A stretch of 18,066 nt of DNA from Bacteroidota bacterium (GCA_003648455.1 QMPG01000028.1:1-18066), one strand, 5' to 3'. Counted from the first letter of the stretch, positions 1 through 7,623 are shown. Made by a program: numbers and translations. The notes: generated by a model from the letters alone, not told the origin.

Positions 1-210
1 ATTCATAATTTTTCTACGCTTAAGAATTACCAACAAATTTGGTGTTTTTAATAAGCCCAAATTTGGGTACTTCTAATGCGGGGTTTACTTGCGTGAGCTC
101 ACCACCAGCTGGCGGTTCGGTTTCCGCTTTACTTCCCACTATCCATCGCTAATTCATGCAATTCACTTCGTTTTGCATAAAGCGGGTTAAGCTAATTTTT
201 TCAATAAAAA
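1..210. other. GC-richer non-coding block with clustered palindromes
   Basis: No open frame of useful length is visible here. The stretch is clearly richer in G+C than its surroundings from about 70 to 190. It holds several short dyads in a row: a perfect CCCAAATTTGGG (56-67), GTGAGCTCAC (93-102), CCAGCTGG (105-112), GCGG-8 nt-CCGC (112-127) and ATGCAA-11 nt-TTGCAT (156-178). It lies downstream of the minus-strand phosphatase gene and could contribute to its transcript end, but no hairpin here is followed by a clean T run. It may be one copy of an interspersed repeat. I do not recognise its family. Confidence 0.4.
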
Positions 211-1407
211 TCAAAGCTTTTCTTTTTTACCCGACAAGTATAATCTGTAAAACTGTTTATTTTCAATTAATAAAACTTGTCCTCTAATACTTCTATAATT
301 ACTGGGTATTGCAACATCAATTAATTTACTATTAAACAATGGCTGTATCTGAGGCAAATCAGTATGACCAAAAATAATATGTGAAGCTTGGTAAAAATCT
401 AAAATTTTGTCAACTTCTTTTTCTAATATTTTCTTATAATTATACAAATTCATTATATAACCTCTATACCAAAGAGGACCCTCACTCCCCAGAACTAAAT
501 TGCTAACTGGTATTTTTCCCATTTCTCTCGGGTTGTTTATATAATTCCTCACAATATTATTTATAGAATCTATGCTTAATTTATTTCTGGCTATTGTTGG
601 AGATATACCGGCATGTACAAACAAAATATCATTAATTTTAATAGCTGTATTTTTTGTTCTAAGCCACCTTCCAAGAACAGTTTTTTTACTATATAAATTT
701 GCATAATTCAAGTCAAATCTATTGCAAATAAAACAATATTTTGGAGACAGATATCTCGAATCATCATTTAATGTCATAAGCTCATGATTCCCAAGTAAAA
801 GATGAACTCTCCCACCCTTTAATTTTGCTTTTCTTTCTAGCTGATTAATTAACCATAAGCTTTCTGTTACTTTTTCACCACGGTCAAAAATATCACCGCA
901 AAAAACAATGTGACCATGACCCCAAATCCAGTTATTTTTATCATCAATTACATTAGTTTTTCTAAGCAACTTTAATAAATAATCATATTCTCCATGAATA
1001 TCGCCAATAACCATAATTTTACCGACATCATTATATTGAGATGGTTCAGAGTAATAATTTTTATCTATATAATAATCTAGACTATCAAAAGCAAATCCTC
1101 GGAAACTAAATGTTGTATCTCCTTTTCTTATTTGATACTTTCTTGTTATTTTTTTTGTTTTATCGTTTTTAGGAATATGATAAAAATAAGAAACAGAAAT
1201 TTTGGAGTTGTTTGTTTTCCATTTAACATATGGCCCATCTTGAATATTTACTATAGAAGAATCGCCTTGAGTGTAATAATAATATTTACTATTAAAGTCA
1301 GGATTACTCATAGTGGACGAAATAGTTATTACTTCTTTATTAATATTAAAAGAAAAACTTATAATACAAATTATGATGAGAGTAAATATACGAAAAAAAT
1401 TTATCAT
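211..1407 (-). CDS. Secreted PPP-type (Shewanella-like) metallophosphatase
   Basis: A calcineurin-like metallophosphatase of 398 residues that should hydrolyse phosphate esters, plausibly protein phosphoesters, outside the cytoplasm. The two-metal motifs are complete: GDIHGE (135-140), GDIFDRG (171-177), GNHE (206-209), HAG (265-267) and FGHTD (346-350). The GDxHG/GDxxDRG/GNHE/HAG set places it in the PPP superfamily, closest to bacterial Shewanella-like phosphatases. A PLWYRG stretch (311-316) fits that group. The N-terminus (about 1-20) is hydrophobic and reads as a signal peptide or membrane anchor. About 110 residues of unassigned sequence precede the catalytic domain. It lies 32 bp downstream of the CotH-like gene on the same strand, so the two are probably co-transcribed. 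Substrate specificity is not visible from sequence. Confidence 0.85.
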   Translation of the reverse strand: MINFFRIFTLIIICIISFSFNINKEVITISSTMSNPDFNSKYYYYTQGDSSIVNIQDGPYVKWKTNNSKISVSYFYHIPKNDKTKKITRKYQIRKGDTTFSFRGFAFDSLDYYIDKNYYSEPSQYNDVGKIMVIGDIHGEYDYLLKLLRKTNVIDDKNNWIWGHGHIVFCGDIFDRGEKVTESLWLINQLERKAKLKGGRVHLLLGNHELMTLNDDSRYLSPKYCFICNRFDLNYANLYSKKTVLGRWLRTKNTAIKINDILFVHAGISPTIARNKLSIDSINNIVRNYINNPREMGKIPVSNLVLGSEGPLWYRGYIMNLYNYKKILEKEVDKILDFYQASHIIFGHTDLPQIQPLFNSKLIDVAIPSNYRSIRGQVLLIENKQFYRLYLSGKKEKL

Positions 1408-1439
1408 AAAGTTCTACTATATAGATATTTAAGATTAAA

Positions 1440-2507
1440 CTATTTTTTTTTATCAGAATAAATAAATATTTTTTTTATTAACCTTTTGCGTCGAATTTCT
1501 TTACAAAATTGTTTATAATAGTCAATAATTTCTTTTTCTTTATAATAATTTAAATATGGAAATCTTGAATAAAGGTCAAAGATATTATTTTTATTATATT
1601 TAAAAATATTAAAAACAGCCGTAAGTTCATTTTTATTTCTACGCAATTTTCTGAATTTGGGTTTCTCAATTTTTTCATTTCCATAAATATCAGATAAATT
1701 TGGGTAATCCGGATTAATAATATGAGCCAAATCAAAATCGTAAGGAACAGGAATATATGATTTAGAGTCGTCAGAATAAAGAAACTTAAAATTTTTTCCT
1801 AAATCTATATCCCAATCATTATTACCAATCATATATTCGAAAAGATAAATTAATGTTGTGTAATTATAATTTAATAAATCTTTATCTACTTTATCTACTG
1901 AAACATTAACTGCATTATTTCTGGAAGCCATATGTTTAGTTTTTTCAATAAAAAACCCATAATTAGTAAATGGTTCATAATTGCCCTTTGTGTCGATATA
2001 TGTTATTTCAGCTAATCGTACTTTAAAACTAAAATCAGTAAATATGTTATACTGTTTATAAATTAAATATTCCTGCAAAATGTAATTCTCTCCATTACAA
2101 TGTGTTACTAATTTCAATGTGGTTTGATTCTTAAATAATGTATCTTTTATATTTGTATCGAGGAATTTTATTTTTAAAGGAGGAAATTCACAGTATTTAG
2201 GGTTTAATCGGAAATGACCTCTTGGTTTAACTTTTATATTTAATGAAATTTTCGAGCAATCATGTTTATCTAAATAAAATAATTTTGCATTTTGATAAGT
2301 GCAATTTTCACAACGGTTATTCAGTAAATAATCAATATCTGTTTCAATACAAATATTGATCATTTCGTCAGTAGAGAACAAATTAACTCCGGATTTATTG
2401 AAATTAGTGTTTTTTTGAGATTTTGAATAAGCCGGACTATTATTTAGTCCGTTCAGAATTAAAATTAATAATAGAATTAGAAATGTTAACTTTGGATTTT
2501 TATACAT
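1440..2507 (-). CDS. Secreted CotH-kinase-like protein
   Basis: A 355-residue exported protein that resembles the CotH family, whose members are atypical secreted or spore-coat protein kinases. Residues about 6-28 form a signal peptide. The CotH-like pattern runs in order: a PRGHFR element (95-100), a C-FPPLKIKF strand (106-115), a predicted helical stretch around LQEYLIY (144-150), a YGFFIE element (183-188), then GNNDWD (228-233) followed by KNFKFL (238-243) and PVPYDFDL (253-260). The last two blocks correspond to the family's D..(H/K)N and P(W/Y)D(L/F)D metal/ATP-binding signatures. These motif matches were made by eye and kinase activity is inferred. Its neighbour downstream is an exported phosphatase, 32 bp away, so an antagonistic pair is possible. 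The C-terminus (335-355) is very lysine- and arginine-rich. Confidence 0.65.
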   Translation of the reverse strand: MYKNPKLTFLILLLILILNGLNNSPAYSKSQKNTNFNKSGVNLFSTDEMINICIETDIDYLLNNRCENCTYQNAKLFYLDKHDCSKISLNIKVKPRGHFRLNPKYCEFPPLKIKFLDTNIKDTLFKNQTTLKLVTHCNGENYILQEYLIYKQYNIFTDFSFKVRLAEITYIDTKGNYEPFTNYGFFIEKTKHMASRNNAVNVSVDKVDKDLLNYNYTTLIYLFEYMIGNNDWDIDLGKNFKFLYSDDSKSYIPVPYDFDLAHIINPDYPNLSDIYGNEKIEKPKFRKLRRNKNELTAVFNIFKYNKNNIFDLYSRFPYLNYYKEKEIIDYYKQFCKEIRRKRLIKKIFIYSDKKK

Positions 2508-2532
2508 AAAAAATCATAAAAAAAAGAAAGTT

Positions 2533-2546
2533 AAAGATAAATCTTT
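2533..2546 (-). terminator. Weak hairpin with T-rich tail after the receiver gene
   Basis: AAAGAT-2 nt-ATCTTT forms a 6-bp dyad between the stop of the response regulator gene and the start of the CotH-like gene. On the minus strand it is followed by a T-rich stretch (about 2519-2530). The stem has a single G-C pair per arm and the loop is too small as drawn, so this is at best a weak or partial terminator. The 64-bp gap would also allow read-through into the CotH-like gene. Confidence 0.25.
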
Positions 2547-2571
2547 TTTATGTTATTTCGTCCAAACTATT

Positions 2572-2946
2572 TTAATTTAAAAAATTATTTATTTTAAATA
2601 TTAAATCGTTTAAAATAATTGGTTTTTGTACATAATCAATGTTCTTGTTTTCTAATATTTCATCAATACGTTTTTCTCTTTCAAGAACAGAAATAAGTAT
2701 GATTTTAATATCTTTTAAATTTTTGTCTTTTTCGATTTCTTCTAGTATATCAAAACCGCTAATTTCAGGCATCATAATGTCTAACAAAAGTAAATCAATT
2801 TTTTCTTTTTTCAGAATAGATAAAGCCTCTTCTCCCGATTGAGTAGTAATAATATTATAACCTTTTCCTTTTAAGAAACTTTCTAACAAAAAAGTATTTG
2901 TTGACGAATCATCAACAACTAATATTTTATTTTTCGATTCTGTCAT
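2572..2946 (-). CDS. Receiver-only response regulator (CheY-like)
   Basis: A stand-alone phosphoacceptor domain of 124 residues, without an output domain. It would receive phosphate from a histidine kinase and act by protein-protein contact in the cytoplasm. The acidic pair D12-D13, the phosphoacceptor D56 (in LLLDIMMP), the switch residue S86 (in LISV) and K108 in the QKP motif are all in the expected places, so it should be functional. No histidine kinase is encoded nearby, so its partner is elsewhere. The gene is divergent from a Crp/Fnr-family regulator across 273 bp. Downstream, after 64 bp, is the CotH-like gene on the same strand. Co-regulation is possible but not shown. The upstream region has no clear TAnnTTTG element. 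Confidence 0.93.
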   Translation of the reverse strand: MTESKNKILVVDDSSTNTFLLESFLKGKGYNIITTQSGEEALSILKKEKIDLLLLDIMMPEISGFDILEEIEKDKNLKDIKIILISVLEREKRIDEILENKNIDYVQKPIILNDLIFKINNFLN

Positions 2947-3084
2947 AATAATTTTTTTTATTATTCAATAGTATTTTAAATGTATTATAAAGAAAATAAA
3001 TTTTAAATTAATATATCAATATATGTATTTATATCTAAATACGAAAATATATATAAAAGATCAGAAATTTATTGACCAATATCA

Positions 3085-3116
3085 TTATTATTTATGTTAG
3101 TAATCACAAATAATAA
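3085..3116. promoter_or_regulatory. Imperfect dyad in the divergent regulator intergenic region
   Basis: TTATTATTTATG (3085-3096) and CACAAATAATAA (3105-3116) are inverted copies matching at 11 of 12 positions around an 8-bp spacer. The dyad lies between the receiver gene and the Crp/Fnr-type gene, upstream of the candidate -7 element of the latter. This is a typical place for an operator. In DNA this AT-rich, however, dyads of this size can arise by chance. Confidence 0.3.
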
Positions 3117-3170
3117 ATATTCAACTCAAATTTAAATGTGTATTATAATATATTTAATAAATAATTATTA

Positions 3171-3178
3171 TATATTTG
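3171..3178 (+). promoter_or_regulatory. Candidate -7 element for the Crp/Fnr-type gene
   Basis: TATATTTG is a perfect match to the Bacteroidota -7 consensus TAnnTTTG and lies 41 bp upstream of the ATG at 3220. No clear TTTG -33 element sits 19-21 bp upstream, so the call rests on one box and its position. Confidence 0.45.
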
Positions 3179-3219
3179 AATAATAATGATAAACACAAAT
3201 TAGTAATTAGTTATAATTA

Positions 3220-3894
3220 ATGGAAAGAACAAATATTTTTTCGAAACTTGAGTCTAAAACCGTCTCGTTAAGCAATGAAGAAAAGATAATAATTGAAAAT
3301 AATATTATTGAACTAAAATATAAAAAAGGAGAAAACATTTGCAAACAGGGAGCTTTTGCTTCGTGTGTGGTGTTTATAAATTCAGGTTTTGTTAAGAGAT
3401 ATATTGAACATAAAGATAAAAATTTAATTTTGAGTATTTCTCACGCCGGTGATTTTATTGGCTTGTCAACATTGTTTTATTCAAACACTTTTTTGTATTC
3501 AGCATCGAGCATTGAAGATTGTTATGTTAGCTCGATAAATAAAGATATTTTTATTCAATTAATTAATAAAAATCCAAAATTCGCCGGTGAAATATTATCT
3601 ATTTTAAATAATCATACATCCTTATATTTTGAACGCTTTATAAGCCTAACACAAAAACAATTGCATGGAAGAATTGCTGATGCAATTTTACACCTTTCGA
3701 GAGATGTGTACAATAGCACAACATTTAATTTTTCACTTTCGAGACGTGATTTTGCAGAATTTACAGGAATGTCGACAGAAAGTGCAATCAGAATTTTAAA
3801 AGAGTTTCACAATGATAGAATTATTAATCTTGAAGGTAAGACTATCGAAATTATCAGCATGGAATTGTTGCAAAAATTAAGTGAACTAGGGTAA
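3220..3894 (+). CDS. Crp/Fnr-family transcriptional regulator
   Basis: A 224-residue cytoplasmic DNA-binding regulator. The N-terminal cyclic-nucleotide-binding-like beta-roll spans about residues 18-130 (GENICKQG 37-44, HAGDFIG 75-81). A dimerisation helix follows (about 130-160), then a winged helix-turn-helix at about 172-200 with SRRDFAEFTGMSTESAIRIL as the recognition unit. The three cysteines (41, 49, 101) are not in the N-terminal FNR iron-sulfur pattern, so it is not a classic [4Fe-4S] oxygen sensor. Its ligand, if any, is unknown. Many Bacteroidota proteins of this type respond to redox or nitrosative stress, but nothing here fixes the signal. It is monocistronic: convergent with argS downstream and divergent from the receiver gene upstream. 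Confidence 0.9.
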   Translation: MERTNIFSKLESKTVSLSNEEKIIIENNIIELKYKKGENICKQGAFASCVVFINSGFVKRYIEHKDKNLILSISHAGDFIGLSTLFYSNTFLYSASSIEDCYVSSINKDIFIQLINKNPKFAGEILSILNNHTSLYFERFISLTQKQLHGRIADAILHLSRDVYNSTTFNFSLSRRDFAEFTGMSTESAIRILKEFHNDRIINLEGKTIEIISMELLQKLSELG

Positions 3895-3926
3895 TAATTG
3901 CTCTTCCACTTATAACAAACCAGTTA

Positions 3927-3975
3927 AAACTTTCTACTTTAAACTTTAAACTTTAAACTTTCTACTTTAAACTTT
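3927..3975. repeat. Seven tandem heptamers, (AAA/CTA)CTTT
   Basis: Seven uninterrupted 7-bp units in the order A-B-A-A-A-B-A, where A is AAACTTT and B is CTACTTT. They fill the gap between the convergent 3' ends of the Crp/Fnr-type gene and argS. Related short heptad runs occur at about 12336-12349 (GAACTTT twice) and 17929-17950 (AGTTTGN-type units, reverse complement). This is a simple sequence repeat with no spacers, so it is not a CRISPR array. Confidence 0.85.
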
Positions 3976-3984
3976 CACTCCCCC

Positions 3985-5778
3985 TTACATTCTTTCAGGC
4001 ACATTAATACCAAGTAAACTCATCGACGATTTAATTATATTGCCAACCATATCAGACAATAATAATCTAAAATTCCTTATATTATTGTCCGTCTCTTTAA
4101 GAATTGTATAATCGTGATAAAATTGGTTAAACTCTTTCGCTAAATCATATATATAATTAGCAATTAAAGCCGGACTGTAGTTATCTGCTGCTTCATTAAT
4201 TATTGAAGGATAATCAAATATCAATTTTATTAGATTAATTTCTTTTTCACTTACCGTTATATTGCTTGATACGCTATCATTTTTTTCAATTTTCTGCTCT
4301 TTTGCTTTGTTTAGCACAGATTTTATTCTTGCATAAGAATATTGGATAAAAGGTCCTGTATTACCATTAAAATCAATTGATTCTTTTGGGTTGAAAAGCA
4401 TATTTTTCTTTGGGTCAACTTTAAGTATAAAATATTTTAATGCTCCTAATGCTATTGTTTTCACAATATTATATACTTCTTCTTTTGAATAAGAATCGAG
4501 TTTGCCTAATTCTTCAGATGTTTCGCGTGCCGTTTCAATCATCTCGTTAAGTAAATCATCTGCATCCACAACAGTTCCTTCTCGCGATTTCATTTTACCT
4601 TCAGGTAATTCAACCATACCATAAGAAAGATGGAAAAGATTATCAGCCCAACTAAAACCTAACTTTTTTAAAACTAAAGCTAATACCTGAAAATGGTAAT
4701 TCTGCTCATTACCAACTACATATATTAATTTATCACTATTATATTCGGTAAAACGCTGATTTGCTGTACCAATATCTTGTGTCATATAAACAGAAGTACC
4801 ATCAGCACGAAGCAATAATTTTTCATCGAGCCCGTCTTTTGTTAAATCAGCCCAAACAGATCCATCTTCTTTCTTAAAAAGAACTCCTTTTTTTAAACCT
4901 TCAGCAACAATTGATTTACCTAATAAATATGTTTCTGATTCATAATAAACTTTATCAAAATCAATTCCTAAATTATTATATGTCTCATCAAAACCTTTAT
5001 AAACCCACGCATTCATCTTCTTCCATAGTTCAACTACTTCAGCATCTTTCTTTTCCCACTTAAGTAACATCTGCTGGGCTTCAATTAATAAAGGAGCTTG
5101 CTTTTTTGCCTCATCGGCAGACATTCCTTTGTTAATTAAATCAGCTACTTGTTTTTTATACTCCTGATCGAATTTTACATAATAATTACCAACTAGCTTA
5201 TCTCCTTTTAATCCTGTGCTTTCGGGTGTTTCTCCATTACCCCACTTTTGCCATGCAAGCATCGATTTACAAATATGGATACCTCTGTCGTTAACCAGAT
5301 TAACTTTTACAACGTTTTTGCCATTTGCTTTCAATATTTGAGCAACCGAATAACCCAAAAGATTATTACGAATATGTCCAAGGTGTAAAGGTTTATTGGT
5401 GTTTGGTGAAGAATATTCAATCATTATTGTTTCAGAATCTTCACTGGCTTTAACAAACCCGTAATTTTCTTGTGTTAAGGAAGTATTTAAAAAATCTAAC
5501 CAAAAAGAATCTAAAAACTTTAAATTTAAAAAACCTTTTATAACATTAAATTCTTTAATCTCGGAAATATTCTCTTTCAAATATAGACCTAACTGTTCAG
5601 CTGTTTGCTCAGGAGATTTTTTTGAAAAACGTAGAAATGGAAAAACAACTACTGTAAAATCTCCAATAAATTCTTTTCGAGTTTTTTGAATTTGAATTAT
5701 TTTTTCTGGCATTTCAGCATTATATATTTTTTGAAATGCCTCTATTATGTTGGCTTTAATTTTTTGTTCGATATTCAT
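3985..5778 (-). CDS. argS: Arginyl-tRNA synthetase
   Basis: Class I aminoacyl-tRNA synthetase that charges tRNA-Arg with arginine using ATP. At 597 residues it has normal length. The N-terminal tRNA-recognition (Add-1) domain is at about 1-100. The Rossmann catalytic core begins with SSPNTNKPLHLGH, whose HIGH-type signature HLGH is at 132-135. The KMSKS-type loop is represented by KMKSREG at 395-401. The DALR anticodon-binding domain occupies the C-terminus (about 470-597) and ends in the usual family tail, GINVPERM. The ATG at 5778 gives the standard family start. A perfect -7 element lies just upstream (5799-5806). It is convergent with the Crp/Fnr-type gene and divergent from the glycosyltransferase gene, so it is probably transcribed alone. 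Confidence 0.98.
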   Translation of the reverse strand: MNIEQKIKANIIEAFQKIYNAEMPEKIIQIQKTRKEFIGDFTVVVFPFLRFSKKSPEQTAEQLGLYLKENISEIKEFNVIKGFLNLKFLDSFWLDFLNTSLTQENYGFVKASEDSETIMIEYSSPNTNKPLHLGHIRNNLLGYSVAQILKANGKNVVKVNLVNDRGIHICKSMLAWQKWGNGETPESTGLKGDKLVGNYYVKFDQEYKKQVADLINKGMSADEAKKQAPLLIEAQQMLLKWEKKDAEVVELWKKMNAWVYKGFDETYNNLGIDFDKVYYESETYLLGKSIVAEGLKKGVLFKKEDGSVWADLTKDGLDEKLLLRADGTSVYMTQDIGTANQRFTEYNSDKLIYVVGNEQNYHFQVLALVLKKLGFSWADNLFHLSYGMVELPEGKMKSREGTVVDADDLLNEMIETARETSEELGKLDSYSKEEVYNIVKTIALGALKYFILKVDPKKNMLFNPKESIDFNGNTGPFIQYSYARIKSVLNKAKEQKIEKNDSVSSNITVSEKEINLIKLIFDYPSIINEAADNYSPALIANYIYDLAKEFNQFYHDYTILKETDNNIRNFRLLLSDMVGNIIKSSMSLLGINVPERM

Positions 5779-5798
5779 CTTATTATTTATTTAGAGGA

Positions 5799-5806
5799 CA
5801 AAGATA
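5799..5806 (-). promoter_or_regulatory. Candidate -7 element for argS
   Basis: On the minus strand this reads TATCTTTG, a perfect TAnnTTTG match 20 bp upstream of the argS start codon. That would give a very short 5' leader. No TTTG -33 box is evident at the ideal spacing. Confidence 0.5.
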
Positions 5807-5875
5807 ATATAAAGGTTTTTTTAATGTATTATTTAATTATATTTTTTGTAATTTAGATTTTGTTTTATTTAAATC

Positions 5876-5890
5876 AAATTAAATTAAATT
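5876..5890 (+). repeat. AAATT pentamer repeat abutting a start codon
   Basis: Three perfect AAATT units are flanked by near-copies AAATC (5871-5875) and AAATG (5891-5895). The ATG of the glycosyltransferase gene at 5893 lies inside the last unit. Changes in unit number would alter leader length and spacing, not the reading frame of the protein. Confidence 0.7.
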
Positions 5891-5892
5891 AA

Positions 5893-7023
5893 ATGGAAAA
5901 ATCTCTTAAGCATTTGCATATTGTCTCATTCAACATACCCTATCCCGCTAATTACGGTGGGGTTATTGATGTTTTTTATAAAATTAAAGCTTTGCATTCA
6001 ATTGGAATAAAAATTCATTTACATTGCTACGAATATGGGCGATTACATTCTGATGAATTAAAAAAATATTGTCATTCTGTACATTATTATCGCAGATACA
6101 AAGGTTTGAGATATTTTTTTTCGAAAAAACCATATATAGTTAACACCCGATCAAACAAAAAGTTACTTAACATTTTAACTAAAGACACCTACCCTATCCT
6201 TTTCGAAGGTCTTCACTCAACTTTCTTTATTAATAATGATAAATTAAAAAACAGAAACAAAATTGTTCGCACACACAATATTGAACACGAATATTATAAA
6301 AACTTATCAGAAATTGAAGAGAACTATCTAAATAAATTCTTTTTTAAATCAGAAGCAAAAAAACTTTTGAAATATGAGCTAATTCTTAAAAAGGCTAAAA
6401 CTATTGCAGCTATATCGAATAATGATTTTATCTATTTCAATAAAAAATATTCAAATACTGAATTATTGCCTGCTTTTCATCCTTACGATAAAGTGGATAT
6501 TAAAAAAGGAAAAGGTCATTATGTATTATACCATGGCAACTTGTCGGTTGGTGAGAATGTTATAGCCGCCCTATTTTTAATAAATAATGTTTTTAAAGAA
6601 CTTGAAATTCCATTAATTATTGCAGGGAAAAATCCTAACAAACATATTATTGATGCAGTTTTAAATAATAAGAACAACATTGAAATTATTAGCAATCCAG
6701 ATAATGCTAAGATGAATGAACTAATTCAGAATGCACAAATTAACATTTTGCCTACTTTTCAGGGAACAGGCATTAAGTTAAAATTACTAGCTTCATTGTT
6801 TACAGGCCGTCATTGTATCACTAATTTAACTATGGTTGAAAACACAGGTTTAGAAAACCTTTGTTCGGTAAAAAACACAGCTCAAGAAATGTCTGAAGAA
6901 ATTAACAGACTTTTTAATGTTGAGTTTGATGAAAAAGAATTAAATAAACGTGAAAAAATATTATTGAAAGATTTCTGTAATATTGAAAATGCAAAAATGT
7001 TAAATCGATTATTAACTGATTAA
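5893..7023 (+). CDS. GT4-like glycosyltransferase
   Basis: A 376-residue GT-B fold glycosyltransferase that should transfer a sugar from a nucleotide-sugar donor onto a glycan or lipid acceptor at the inner face of the membrane. The N-terminal acceptor-side domain has the glycine-rich NYGGVIDVFYK entry (20-30) and a THNIEHEYY segment (127-135). The C-terminal donor-side domain begins near HGNLSVGEN (214-222). It contains the PTFQGTGIKLKLL block (287-299), which replaces the common E-x7-E signature, and ends with GR.CI...M...TGL (305-320). There are no membrane segments, so it is a soluble or peripheral enzyme. The start lies in a pentamer repeat with no Shine-Dalgarno sequence. No other polysaccharide genes are adjacent, so the glycan cannot be named. 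Confidence 0.85.
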   Translation: MEKSLKHLHIVSFNIPYPANYGGVIDVFYKIKALHSIGIKIHLHCYEYGRLHSDELKKYCHSVHYYRRYKGLRYFFSKKPYIVNTRSNKKLLNILTKDTYPILFEGLHSTFFINNDKLKNRNKIVRTHNIEHEYYKNLSEIEENYLNKFFFKSEAKKLLKYELILKKAKTIAAISNNDFIYFNKKYSNTELLPAFHPYDKVDIKKGKGHYVLYHGNLSVGENVIAALFLINNVFKELEIPLIIAGKNPNKHIIDAVLNNKNNIEIISNPDNAKMNELIQNAQINILPTFQGTGIKLKLLASLFTGRHCITNLTMVENTGLENLCSVKNTAQEMSEEINRLFNVEFDEKELNKREKILLKDFCNIENAKMLNRLLTD

Positions 7024-7057
7024 TTAGCTGTTGCACGTCGATTTAAAATAACCGGTC

Positions 7058-7078
7058 ATCCTGAACTTGTTTCAGCAT
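7058..7078. repeat. Interspersed hairpin repeat, copy 1
   Basis: ATCCTGAA-CTTGT-TTCAGCAT is the core of a short palindrome with one mismatch in the 8-bp stem. The same core with a perfect stem recurs at 7479-7499. The extended sequence GTCATCCTGAACTTGTTTCA is shared by both. Palindromes of this kind are commonly scattered between genes in Bacteroidota. Confidence 0.7.
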
Positions 7079-7087
7079 CAGTTGCTT

Positions 7088-7166
7088 AAACCTGCAGGGT
7101 TTCCAATTAATCAGATTACCAATGATTTAAACTTACGGCTTTTAATTACCCAAACCTGGCAGGTTT
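7088..7166. repeat. 79-bp direct repeat with palindromic ends, copy A
   Basis: It starts with AAACCTGCAGGGTTT (7088-7102) and ends with AAACCTGGCAGGTTT (7152-7166). The interior includes ATCAGATTACCAATGATTT and a GGCTTTTAATTACCC segment. Copy B at 7545-7623 has exactly the same length, nearly the same interior and the same kind of ends. Confidence 0.85.
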
Positions 7167-7478
7167 CTCCAAAAGGGATTCCGCAATAAATAATTTTCAA
7201 ACTCTTCAAAATTTGAAAAATTTTTAACTTTCTTTACCTTAACTTTTTCTTGATAAAAAAGTTAGAAAAAATCAAGACTGAAAATTGATTTCTTATTTTC
7301 TACATTCCTCTCCGCTAAATCATAAAAACTCACTCCTATCGTCGCTCAAACAGTTTATGATTTTTAACGCTCCTTTTCATTCGAAAATTAACGAAATAAA
7401 TTTAAGGTCGGAGCTTCGCAAATATTTGCCCGTCATGTTTTTCTATAGCCGACGACTAGCGGCTTAATTTAAGCCGTC

Positions 7479-7499
7479 ATCCTGAACTTGTTTCAGGAT
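7479..7499. repeat. Interspersed hairpin repeat, copy 2
   Basis: ATCCTGAA-CTTGT-TTCAGGAT forms a perfect 8-bp stem with a 5-nt loop. It directly follows another palindrome, CGGCTTAA-t-TTAAGCCG (7460-7476). It is the better preserved partner of the copy at 7058-7078. Confidence 0.75.
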
Positions 7500-7544
7500 C
7501 TATTAATCGAAGCAAGAAAAACAGATTCCGAAACAAGTTCGTTT

Positions 7545-7623
7545 AAACCTGCCAGGTTTTCTATAAATCAGATTACCAATGATTTAAACTTTTGGCTTTT
7601 AATTACCCAAACCTGGCAGGTTT
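7545..7623. repeat. 79-bp direct repeat with palindromic ends, copy B
   Basis: It starts with AAACCTGCCAGGTTT (7545-7559) and ends with AAACCTGGCAGGTTT (7609-7623), so its two ends are complementary to each other as well as internally palindromic. The interior matches copy A (7088-7166) apart from a few substitutions near the left end and at TTTTGG versus TTACGG. Confidence 0.85.

Noticed and set aside
3220..3894. FNR-type oxygen sensor
   Set aside because: The protein lacks the N-terminal cysteine cluster for a [4Fe-4S] centre. Only three scattered cysteines are present.
3927..3975. CRISPR-like tandem repeat
   Set aside because: The 7-bp units are directly adjacent with no spacers, so this is a simple tandem repeat.
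7285..7467. 60-codon open frame
   Set aside because: It has no recognisable domain, lies in repeat-rich DNA and ends inside a palindrome.
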